From contig SYDB01000089.1 in NCBI GenBank assembly GCA_005786815.1, forward strand, positions 1-6,739: a DNA stretch of 6,739 bases. Direction: 5' to 3'. The translations under genes were made by a program, and so were the position numbers. The notes under the pieces were generated by a model, which was given only the letters and a program-made list of their open reading frames with translations, had not been told where the DNA came from and did no database searches. Numbering within the stretch: the stretch's first letter is position 1; each line of letters starts with the position of its first letter. Origin of the DNA: Burkholderiales bacterium (GTDB taxonomy: Bacteria > Pseudomonadota > Gammaproteobacteria > Burkholderiales > Burkholderiaceae_C). This document shows positions 1 to 6,166 of this stretch, piece by piece.

Positions 1-625
1 AGATGGCTACGATCATAATGAAGGAAATGTATAAACCCACCAACATTAGACCTGGTATCAGAGCGCCTGAATACATGTCACCCACAGAACGCCCAAGTTG
101 GTCAGCCAACACAATGAGCACTAAAGATGGTGGAATGGCTTGCGCTAGAGTACCCGATGCAGTTATGGAGCCAGTGGCGATAGACCGGTTGTAGCCATAT
201 CGCAACATCACGGGCAGTGAAATAAGACCCATAGAGATAACTGCAGCAGCCACCACACCAGTTGTGGCAGCCAGAAGCGCACCCACCAAAATAACGGCAA
301 TGGCGACGCCGCCTCTTACTGGACCAAAAACTTGTCCAACCGTTTCCAGCAGATCTTCCGCCATACCAGAGCGTTCCAAAATAATTCCCATGAACGTGAA
401 AAAGGGAATCGCTAAAAGGGTGTCGTTTTGCATAATGCCAAAAATACGCAATGGCAACGCTTGAAACATGGCAATAGGAAAAATACCTGCTTCAATGCCG
501 ATATAACCAAAAGCTAAGCCTGTTGCGGCAAGTCCAAAAGCTACTGGAAAGCCAGTCAGTAATAAAACAAAAAGGCCCGCAAACATTAGCGGGACAAACT
601 GTTGGGCCAGAAAAGTAGTTTGCAT
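1..625 (-). CDS. dctM: TRAP transporter large permease subunit DctM, N-terminal 208 residues (runs off the left edge)
   Basis: This is the large membrane subunit of a tripartite ATP-independent periplasmic (TRAP) transporter, which forms the sodium-coupled substrate channel in the inner membrane. The frame opens with ATG at 625-623 ([10 protein letters not shown]...) and stays open to the edge, giving 208 of the roughly 430 residues usual for the family. The protein is very hydrophobic, with membrane segments near residues 10-45, 50-65, 70-85, 105-140 and 190-208. Family landmarks are [18 protein letters not shown] (70-87), the TTGVVAAAV stretch (121-129) and the [20 protein letters not shown] region (156-175), typical of DctM proteins. 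The start is fixed by GGGAG eight bases upstream, and the dctQ stop codon directly abuts the ATG, so the two are probably translationally coupled. The substrate cannot be read from this subunit. The visible part shows no frameshift. Family assignment is confident. Confidence 0.95.
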   Translation of the reverse strand, partial: MQTTFLAQQFVPLMFAGLFVLLLTGFPVAFGLAATGLAFGYIGIEAGIFPIAMFQALPLRIFGIMQNDTLLAIPFFTFMGIILERSGMAEDLLETVGQVFGPVRGGVAIAVILVGALLAATTGVVAAAVISMGLISLPVMLRYGYNRSIATGSITASGTLAQAIPPSLVLIVLADQLGRSVGDMYSGALIPGLMLVGLYISFIMIVAI

Positions 626-1228
626 TTATTTTTCTCCCGATAATAGGCGTGCAGTTTGGGCTTCGAGTTCTTCTAATTTCTTTTGCTCATCTGATTTACT
701 TTCCTCGCTAGACAATACGTTGGGCCCGTGGCCTTGTAGAAAAGCCAATCGCTTGATAAATTCAGAAAAGACTTGCATTAGCAAAAGTGAAAAACCCAAT
801 GGAATCAGTGCATATGCTGGCCAGCGAATCAGGCCGCCTGCGTTTTGCGACATTTCGCTACTTAAAAGGCCTTGGTAAAACATGGGCCAAGACAGATAAA
901 TACAGATGAGGCAAAAAGGGGCTAGAACCACTAAAAAGCCGACAGCATCAATCCAGTTGCGTTGGCGATCATTAAGTTTTGCGGAAATAAAGTCAATACG
1001 CACATGGGTATTTTTCAACAGGCCATAACCAGCGCCTAACAAGAACACCGCCGAAAATAAATACCACTGGATTTCAAGAAGGGAGTTAGAGCTATTATTA
1101 AAAATCTTTCGAACTAAAGCATTGCCCGCGCTAATTAAAGTAGTTGCCAGAATAATCCATCCAGTGGCTTTGCCCACCCTGTTATTTACGGCATCAATTG
1201 TTTTTGATATGTCTAGTAGGGGACGCAT
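626..1228 (-). CDS. dctQ: TRAP transporter small permease subunit DctQ
   Basis: This is the small membrane subunit of the TRAP transporter. It packs against DctM and helps dock the periplasmic binding protein. The 200-residue protein has four predicted membrane segments, near residues 22-40, 53-72, 93-115 and 136-157, as usual for DctQ. The EIQWYLFSAVFLLGAGYGLLK region (52-72) followed by HVRIDF (75-80) is the conserved DctQ core. The tail from about 170 to 200 is charged, rich in Glu, Lys and Ser, and could form a short cytoplasmic helix or coiled coil. The start ATG at 1228-1226 has GGAG six bases upstream. Its TAA stop at 628-626 touches the dctM ATG, so the pair is one transcription unit. 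The expected upstream partner dctP appears broken. Two hand-counted lines inside the gene are GC-poor (22 of 60 bases each). The call is confident and the substrate is unknown. Confidence 0.94.
   Translation of the reverse strand: MRPLLDISKTIDAVNNRVGKATGWIILATTLISAGNALVRKIFNNSSNSLLEIQWYLFSAVFLLGAGYGLLKNTHVRIDFISAKLNDRQRNWIDAVGFLVVLAPFCLICIYLSWPMFYQGLLSSEMSQNAGGLIRWPAYALIPLGFSLLLMQVFSEFIKRLAFLQGHGPNVLSSEESKSDEQKKLEELEAQTARLLSGEK
634..638 (-). promoter_or_regulatory. Shine-Dalgarno sequence of dctM
   Basis: Read on the minus strand, GGGAG lies eight bases before the ATG at 625-623 and inside the last codons of dctQ. It fixes the dctM start, which immediately follows the dctQ TAA. Confidence 0.75.
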
Positions 1229-1234
1229 AACTTA

Positions 1235-1238
1235 CTCC
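1235..1238 (-). promoter_or_regulatory. Shine-Dalgarno sequence of dctQ
   Basis: GGAG on the minus strand lies six bases before the ATG at 1228-1226. It supports that start over any internal Met and shows that dctQ has kept its own translation signal although the gene upstream of it looks broken. Confidence 0.65.
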
Positions 1239-1297
1239 ACATAAGATGTTTTGTTTTAATTGAAGGCGGGCTAAATCCACTGAGAATTATGCCCTCT

Positions 1298-1387
1298 TTA
1301 TTGCGGCGTTTTGGCTACATTTAATCTAAAGAGCCACGCAGACCCCATGTTGTTGAGTGTGGTGGCACGTTCCTTGTCGGTTAGCAT
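1298..1387 (-). other. Possible 29-residue ORF or gene fragment of uncertain origin
   Basis: A short frame starts with ATG at 1387-1385 (MLTDKERATTLNNMGSAW...) and ends with TAA at 1300-1298. The same frame is open upstream for about 16 more codons, without a good start. LTDKERA followed by a small residue and GSAW resembles the N-terminus of pterin-4a-carbinolamine dehydratases, which often begin with a Leu-Thr/Ser-Asp-x-Glu-Arg-Ala helix and a Gly-Trp. The match covers fewer than 20 residues, and none of the catalytic His-His-Pro region follows. I see no convincing Shine-Dalgarno sequence. It may be a gene fragment left by a deletion, a small leader ORF before dctQ, or chance. Low confidence. 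Confidence 0.2.
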
Positions 1388-1398
1388 TTGGGCAACTG

Positions 1399-1608
1399 CT
1401 ATAGCCAGTTTGACGGGTATTTTTTTGGCGTATGGTTAGCTGTTGTTCGGTCCAATGGAAGAGTGGCGATATTGTCCCTACTCAACATCTTGGTCTTTCG
1501 TGTGGTTGCCGCGTATGCTGCGGAAAAGTCCCATGTGGTTTGGGTAAAAGCACTGCTAGCAAAAAGTGAGAGCGCAATGGCAGGTGAGGGAAAATAACGA
1601 CGATGCAT
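1399..1608 (-). pseudogene. dctP: Truncated TRAP substrate-binding protein gene (dctP remnant)
   Basis: A 69-codon frame starts at ATG 1608-1606 and stops at TAG 1401-1399. It begins MHRRYFPSPAIALSLF and continues ASSAFTQTTWDFSAAYAAT. This reads as a basic n-region, a hydrophobic core, a likely cleavage near Ala-Phe-Thr-Gln, and then the Trp-Asp-x-x-x-Ala-Tyr-x-Ala start typical of mature DctP-type TRAP binding proteins. A later stretch, TKMLSRDNIATL, still resembles the next DctP helix, after which similarity is lost. Intact DctP proteins have about 320-340 residues, while only about 380 bases separate this start from dctQ, so most of the gene is missing. Its position directly upstream of dctQ and dctM, on the same strand, is where dctP is expected. 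An in-frame ATG at 1641 would add 11 residues, but the strong AGGAG favours 1608. The alternative is a small unrelated secreted protein. Confidence 0.5.
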
Positions 1609-1770
1609 AAGAACTCCTGAAGAGGTAAGACCAAAAACCATGGCTTTTTTTCGCCAAAAGAGGAACTACAGCCAGTATTTGGGGCGCTTCTGAAATTCAT
1701 ACAATGGCAATTCAAAGCACTGTTTGATCCCAGCGACTCCCGAACCCGCCCCCCTGAAACGGAACCTCCC
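1609..1770. promoter_or_regulatory. Divergent intergenic region between the TRAP genes and the lipoprotein/oxoprolinase unit
   Basis: This 162-base gap should contain promoters for both directions. TACAAT at 1700-1705 could be a plus-strand -10 element placing a start about 60 bases before the lipoprotein ATG, but I find no good -35 partner. It is overlapped by the symmetric TGAAATTCA at 1691-1699, and AATTCA occurs at 1694 and again at 1709, which could be operator half-sites. No clear minus-strand sigma-70 promoter was found. The region must do this job, but the individual elements are weak calls. Confidence 0.3.
1614..1618 (-). promoter_or_regulatory. Shine-Dalgarno sequence of the dctP remnant
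   Basis: AGGAG on the minus strand lies five bases before ATG 1608-1606. It is one of the best ribosome-binding sites in the window and decides the start of the remnant. An intact signal before a broken gene suggests that the loss of dctP is recent, or that the short product is still translated. Confidence 0.6.
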
Positions 1771-2151
1771 ATGCTTAACCCCAGTTACTTCCTTTGCGCA
1801 CTTTTGTTGCTAACCGGTTGTGCCACTTCCGCCAATTACCAAAAGACCCTAAATGCCTGGGTTGGTGAGGACGAATCTGCCCTGGTCGCCAAATGGGGTA
1901 AACCCAACAAAACCTATGCGGTCGATGGCTTCACGTATTTGGTCTACACCACCTCTGGCGAGGCGTCTTCTCCTGGTGTCAATACGGTTTCTCAAAATAC
2001 AGTGGCGGGCACTTCTATCTTTGGGGGTGCCAATGGCTGGATCCCATCGTTGACTTTTTGGAGTAATTGCCAAACCACCTTTGAAATTCAAAAAGGCAAA
2101 GTGGTGACGTTTGAGTTCAAAGGCGCGGATTGCCGATCCAGTGCTAAATAA
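1771..2151 (+). CDS. Small outer-membrane or periplasmic lipoprotein of unknown function
   Basis: The 126-residue protein starts MLNPSYFLCALLLLTGCATS, a type II signal peptide with the lipobox Leu-Thr-Gly-Cys and lipidation expected at Cys17. No Asp follows the Cys, so outer-membrane sorting is likely. The mature part has a Trp-x-Gly...Trp-Gly-x-Pro motif (W30, G32, W42, G43, P45) and then a Tyr-rich strand (FTYLVYTTSG, 54-63), like the OmlA/BamE-like small lipoproteins. A linker rich in Ser, Gly and Asn follows, and the C-terminus CQTTFEIQKGKVVTFEFKG has Cys100 and Cys121, which could form a disulfide. The start has only GGAA six bases upstream. Thirteen bases separate its stop from the oxoprolinase start, so the two are probably co-transcribed, though nothing in the protein links it to that enzyme. 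I do not recognise a named gene, and its role is unknown. Confidence 0.85.
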   Translation: MLNPSYFLCALLLLTGCATSANYQKTLNAWVGEDESALVAKWGKPNKTYAVDGFTYLVYTTSGEASSPGVNTVSQNTVAGTSIFGGANGWIPSLTFWSNCQTTFEIQKGKVVTFEFKGADCRSSAK

Positions 2152-2164
2152 ACATTGAAAATTT

Positions 2165-5100
2165 ATGAGTGCAGGTGTAAGCGACAAAAAATGGCAATTC
2201 TGGATAGACAGAGGCGGCACCTTCACCGATATCGTGGCCAAACGACCTGATGGCCAATTAGTTACCCATAAATTACTCAGCGACAACCCCGAGCATTACC
2301 GCGATGCCGCGGTGGCGGGCATTCGCCATTTATTGGGCCTCGCCGCAAACGCGCCCATCACTTCAGCACTAGTGGAATGCGTCAAGATGGGAACGACCGT
2401 GGCGACCAATGCTTTGTTGGAGCGTAAAGGCGAACCAACGCTGTTAGTGACTACCCAAGGCTTTCGTGATGCACTACGTATCGCCTACCAAAACCGTCCG
2501 CGCTTGTTTGATCGACGCATTGTGTTGCCTGAGTTGTTATATGCGCGGGTGATTGAAGCCCAAGAGCGTATGGGTGCGCATGGTGAGTTGGTGCAAGCCT
2601 TGGACGTAGATAGTTTGCGCAAACAATTACAAAGTGCTTTCGATGCAGGCTTGCGAAGCGTGGCCATCGTCTTTATGCATGGATACCGTTACACAAGCCA
2701 TGAAGTGCAAGCAAAGGAACTTGCCGAACAAATCGGATTCACGCAAATCAGCACCTCGCACGGCACCAGTCCTTTGATGAAGTTCGTCAGCCGAGGTGAC
2801 ACCACCGTAGTCGATGCATATCTGTCACCTATCTTGCGACGCTATGTCGACTTGGTCGCTGCTGATATGCCAGGTGTGCCTTTGTATTTCATGCAGTCGT
2901 CTGGTGGTTTGACGGATGCGCATGCTTTTCAAGGCAAAGACGCTATTTTGTCGGGACCCGCTGGCGGCATTGTGGGGATGGCGCGCACAGCGCAATTGGC
3001 TTTTGCCAATATGGCAAGCCATGAACCCGTGCAAGTGATTGGCTTTGACATGGGCGGCACCTCTACCGATGTCTCACACTTCGCTGGCACATTTGAGCGC
3101 GAGTTTGAAACGCAAGTAGCCGGAGTACGCATGCGTGCACCGATGATGAGTATTCATACCGTGGCTGCAGGCGGTGGATCCATCTTGCGGTTTGATGGCG
3201 CTCGCATGCGAGTGGGTCCACAAAGCGCTGGGGCCAACCCAGGGCCAGCTAGTTATAGGCGTGGTGGCCCCTTAGCCGTGACGGATGCGAATGTCTTGCT
3301 GGGAAAAATTCAGCCCCATTACTTTCCACATGTGTTTGGTCCGCAAGCTAACGAGCCTCTTAACAGAGAGTTGGTGCAGCAGCAGTTCAATGCATTAGCC
3401 AAAGACATGCAGAGATCCGCAGAAGCCATTGCCGAAGGTTTTGTGCATATTGCGGTGCAGCAAATGGCCAATGCCATCAAAAAAATCTCGGTGGCCCGTG
3501 GCTATGACGTGACACGCTACACCCTGCAATGTTTTGGCGGTGCTGGTGGGCAACACGCGTGTTTGGTAGCCGATGCGCTGGGCATGACGCGCGTCTTAGT
3601 ACATCCAATGGCCGGTGTGCTGTCTGCTTACGGCATGGGCTTGGCTGATCAAAACGTGATGCGTGAACTAGCCGTTGAGCAATTGCTTGGTTCCGAGGTG
3701 TTGGTGCATTTAAAGCAAACGATAGAGACGTTGTCAAAATCTGCACAAGAAGAATTCAGTCAACATGCAGTTGACATAGCGCATTTGGAAGTGCACCAAA
3801 GAGTGCATGTGCGTTACCTCGGTAGCGACGCTGCGTTGGTAGTCCCTTTCGGAAGTCTGCAAGAGATGCAACAAGCTTTCGAGAAATCCTACCAACAACG
3901 CTTTGCTTTTTTAATGGCGAACAAGCCCTTGATGGTGGAAGCTGTTTCTGTCGAGGTTTTGCTCAAGGGTGAGGCATTAGCTGAGCAAGTGCACGCCTTG
4001 AATACTTTGCGAGATGTGCCGCAGCGCGACACGGTGAAGGTCTACGCCAATGGTGAATGGCGTGATGCCGCCTTGGTCGTGCGCGAAGATTTGCGACCAG
4101 GCGATGTATTGCAAGGCCCAGCCATCATCGCTGAGAAAAATGCCACGACCGTCATCGAGCCTGGTTGGCAGGCGCGGGTGTCTGCGCTAGACCATTTGGT
4201 GCTCGAGCGCTACCTCGCCAAAGAGGCGCAATTTGCTGCGGGCACCCAAGCAGACCCTGTGTTGCTTGAAGTGTTCAACAACCTGTTTATGAATATTGCA
4301 GAGCAAATGGTTTTGCAACTGCAAAACACGGCGCACTCGGTCAACATCAAAGAGCGTTTAGATTTTTCTTGTGCCCTGTTTGATGCCCAGGGCAATTTGA
4401 TCGCCAATGCACCGCATATGCCTGTGCATTTGGGTTCTATGGGTGAGAGCATCAAGACGGTGATTCGCGAAAACGCAAACACCATGCAAGAAGGCAATGT
4501 CTACGTGTTGAATGACCCGTACCACGGTGGCACGCATTTGCCAGACATTACCGTCATCACGCCTGTGTACTTAGACGGTTCCAAGATGCCAGATTTTTAT
4601 GTAGGTTCTCGCGGTCACCATGCCGATATCGGAGGTGTGACGCCCGGATCTATGCCACCGTTTTCTACCCGAATTGAAGAAGAGGGTGTGCAGATTAACA
4701 ATGTTTTGTTAGTGGAGCGTGGCGTATTGCGTGAGACAGAGATGGTGGCTTTGCTACAAAGCGGCCGATACCCCAGTCGCAACCCCGCACAAAACATGGC
4801 CGACTTGAAAGCCCAAATTGCCGCCAACGAAAAAGGCGTGCAAGAGTTACGCAAGATGGTGACGCAGTTCGGTTTGCCAGTTGTCAAAGCATACATGGGC
4901 CATGTGCAAGACAACGCTGAAGAATCTGTGCGCCGCGTCGTCACCCATTTGAAAGATGGCTCATTCACCTTGCACTTAGACAATGGCGCGCAGATACAAG
5001 TAGCGATTCGTGTCAACGGACAAGCGCGTACTGCAGAGATTGACTTCACGGGCACCTCTGCGCAACAAACCAATAACTTCAATGCGCCAACTGCTGTGTG

Positions 5101-5785
5101 TATGGCCGCAGTGTTGTATGTGTTCCGTTCCTTGGTCGACGACGACATACCGCTCAACGCAGGCTGCTTGAAGCCTTTGAAGGTGATCATTCCTGAAGGT
5201 TCTATGCTCAATCCGTTGCCACCAGCGTCGGTGGTGGCGGGTAATGTGGAAACGTCGAGTTGCATTACCAATGCTTTGTATGGCGCGCTAGGTGTGATGG
5301 CCAGTAGCCAACCCACGATGAACAACTTAACCTTTGGGAATGCGCAATACCAGTATTACGAAACCATTTCTGGCGGAAGCGGGGCAGGTGATGGCTTTGA
5401 CGGAACCAGCGTGGTGCAAACGCATATGACCAACTCGCGTTTGACTGACCCAGAGGTTTTGGAGTTTCGCTTTCCAGTGCGCTTACAAAGCTACGCGATA
5501 CGTGAAGGCTCTGGAGGCGCAGGGCGGTGGCATGGTGGTAACGGAGGGATCCGACGTATTGAATTTTTAGAACCTATGACAGCCAGTATTTTGTCAAATG
5601 TGCGTGTGCATTCTGCTTTTGGTATGGCGGGTGGTAGTGCTGGGGCAGTCGGTATTAACCGAGTGGTGCGACAAGACGGAACGCAACAAGATGTGCCGCA
5701 TATTGCCCAAATGGAAATGCAAACAGGTGATGTTTTTGAAATACATACGCCTGGTGGTGGCGGGTATGGAAGTAAAGTTAATTAG
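2165..5785 (+). CDS. 5-oxoprolinase / hydantoinase family enzyme, fused A and B subunits (ATP-dependent)
   Basis: This cytoplasmic enzyme of 1206 residues is likely to couple ATP hydrolysis to opening of 5-oxo-L-proline to glutamate (EC 3.5.2.9) or of a related hydantoin-like ring. The A part (about 1-690) starts with the ATPase phosphate-binding motif DRGGTFTDIV (15-24). It continues with the second actin-like motif GFDMGGTSTDVS (293-304), the AAGGGSI loop (334-340), AGANPGPASYRRGG (355-368) and CFGGAGGQHAC (456-466). The B part (about 697-1206) shows DPVLLEVFNN (697-706), HMPVHLGSM (751-759), NDPYHGGTHLPD (783-794), GSRGHHADIGG (814-824), GSGGAGRWHGGNGG (1115-1128) and the C-terminal HTPGGGGYG (1194-1202). 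The order and length match single-chain oxoprolinases, whereas many bacteria encode HyuA and HyuB separately. The ATG at 2165 has no clear Shine-Dalgarno sequence and probably relies on coupling to the lipoprotein gene 13 bases upstream. Sequence cannot separate oxoprolinase from hydantoinase activity. Confidence 0.93.
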   Translation: MSAGVSDKKWQFWIDRGGTFTDIVAKRPDGQLVTHKLLSDNPEHYRDAAVAGIRHLLGLAANAPITSALVECVKMGTTVATNALLERKGEPTLLVTTQGFRDALRIAYQNRPRLFDRRIVLPELLYARVIEAQERMGAHGELVQALDVDSLRKQLQSAFDAGLRSVAIVFMHGYRYTSHEVQAKELAEQIGFTQISTSHGTSPLMKFVSRGDTTVVDAYLSPILRRYVDLVAADMPGVPLYFMQSSGGLTDAHAFQGKDAILSGPAGGIVGMARTAQLAFANMASHEPVQVIGFDMGGTSTDVSHFAGTFEREFETQVAGVRMRAPMMSIHTVAAGGGSILRFDGARMRVGPQSAGANPGPASYRRGGPLAVTDANVLLGKIQPHYFPHVFGPQANEPLNRELVQQQFNALAKDMQRSAEAIAEGFVHIAVQQMANAIKKISVARGYDVTRYTLQCFGGAGGQHACLVADALGMTRVLVHPMAGVLSAYGMGLADQNVMRELAVEQLLGSEVLVHLKQTIETLSKSAQEEFSQHAVDIAHLEVHQRVHVRYLGSDAALVVPFGSLQEMQQAFEKSYQQRFAFLMANKPLMVEAVSVEVLLKGEALAEQVHALNTLRDVPQRDTVKVYANGEWRDAALVVREDLRPGDVLQGPAIIAEKNATTVIEPGWQARVSALDHLVLERYLAKEAQFAAGTQADPVLLEVFNNLFMNIAEQMVLQLQNTAHSVNIKERLDFSCALFDAQGNLIANAPHMPVHLGSMGESIKTVIRENANTMQEGNVYVLNDPYHGGTHLPDITVITPVYLDGSKMPDFYVGSRGHHADIGGVTPGSMPPFSTRIEEEGVQINNVLLVERGVLRETEMVALLQSGRYPSRNPAQNMADLKAQIAANEKGVQELRKMVTQFGLPVVKAYMGHVQDNAEESVRRVVTHLKDGSFTLHLDNGAQIQVAIRVNGQARTAEIDFTGTSAQQTNNFNAPTAVCMAAVLYVFRSLVDDDIPLNAGCLKPLKVIIPEGSMLNPLPPASVVAGNVETSSCITNALYGALGVMASSQPTMNNLTFGNAQYQYYETISGGSGAGDGFDGTSVVQTHMTNSRLTDPEVLEFRFPVRLQSYAIREGSGGAGRWHGGNGGIRRIEFLEPMTASILSNVRVHSAFGMAGGSAGAVGINRVVRQDGTQQDVPHIAQMEMQTGDVFEIHTPGGGGYGSKVN

Positions 5786-5787
5786 AA

Positions 5788-5820
5788 AGCAGCTCAGCAG
5801 CTGAGCAGCTAAGCAAGCTA
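5788..5820 (+). repeat. Short tandem octamer repeat with an internal hairpin
   Basis: Four near-identical units sit head to tail just after the oxoprolinase stop: AGCAGCTC, AGCAGCTG, AGCAGCTA and a nine-base variant AGCAAGCTA. Within them, GCTCAG (5792-5797) and CTGAGC (5801-5806) can pair around a three-base loop. No run of T follows on the plus strand, and only a weak T-rich stretch follows on the minus strand. It is therefore at best an imperfect terminator between the convergent genes. The repeat pattern is seen directly; a function is not shown. Confidence 0.6.
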
Positions 5821-5848
5821 GACAACTCAGTGCCTATAAAAATCTTTG

Positions 5849-6166
5849 TTATGGCCTAAACGCCAAACCATTGACTAAAACACCTTGATCAGAAAACTGT
5901 TGCGCCTTGTTCTTGCCGATACCTGTCACGCGAGACATCAAATCTTTCCAATTCGTAAAAGGTTTTTCAGTTCTTGCCGTCAACAATTTGCGCGTCATCG
6001 CTGGTCCCATACCTTTGATGCTGTCGAGTTCAGCTTCATTAGCTTGGTTGATCTCTAAGGCAAAAATACTCAAGTGGGCGCAGACCAAAGCACCCACTAC
6101 CCATTGTTTAAGCAAGTAACGCTGCCATGTACTGCGTGACGCCAGACGTGACATCTGCAAACGCAT
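5849..6166 (-). CDS. ComEA-like helix-hairpin-helix protein, probably exported
   Basis: The 105-residue protein has a basic N-terminus, a hydrophobic segment (about 22-37) ending in IFALE, and then a helix-hairpin-helix domain. The first hairpin is [17 protein letters not shown] (39-55) and the second [11 protein letters not shown] (80-90), as in the C-terminal domain of ComEA, the periplasmic DNA receptor of natural transformation. Such stand-alone short forms are common in betaproteobacteria, and the role in DNA uptake is inferred. The start is uncertain. ATG 6166-6164 overlaps the end of hldD by 59 bases and has only a weak AGG upstream. ATG 6154-6152 and TTG 6115-6113 are in frame, and the TTG would give a compact signal peptide starting [14 protein letters not shown]. 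It follows hldD on the same strand and is likely co-transcribed with it. Confidence 0.87.
   Translation of the reverse strand: MRLQMSRLASRSTWQRYLLKQWVVGALVCAHLSIFALEINQANEAELDSIKGMGPAMTRKLLTARTEKPFTNWKDLMSRVTGIGKNKAQQFSDQGVLVNGLAFRP

Noticed and set aside
1286..1291. CATAAT on the minus strand as a -10 element for a dctQ promoter
   Set aside because: The position 17 bases upstream reads CCAAAA, with no resemblance to a -35 element, so the match is not supported.
1388..1597. A 69-codon plus-strand frame with a hydrophobic N-terminus
   Set aside because: It is antisense to the dctP remnant. The minus strand carries the AGGAG site, signal peptide and DctP-like motif, so this frame is a shadow.
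1641..1656. TGGC-T7-CGCCA as a possible terminator or hairpin
   Set aside because: The stem is only about four base pairs, the T run is in the loop and not after the stem, and it lies just upstream of a gene start.
1849..2286. A 145-codon minus-strand frame across the lipoprotein and the start of the oxoprolinase
   Set aside because: It overlaps two well-supported plus-strand genes and its translation shows no family features.
4615..5325. A 236-codon open frame on the minus strand inside the oxoprolinase gene
   Set aside because: It is antisense to a strongly conserved coding region, its translation has no recognisable domain, and it has no credible ribosome-binding site or context.
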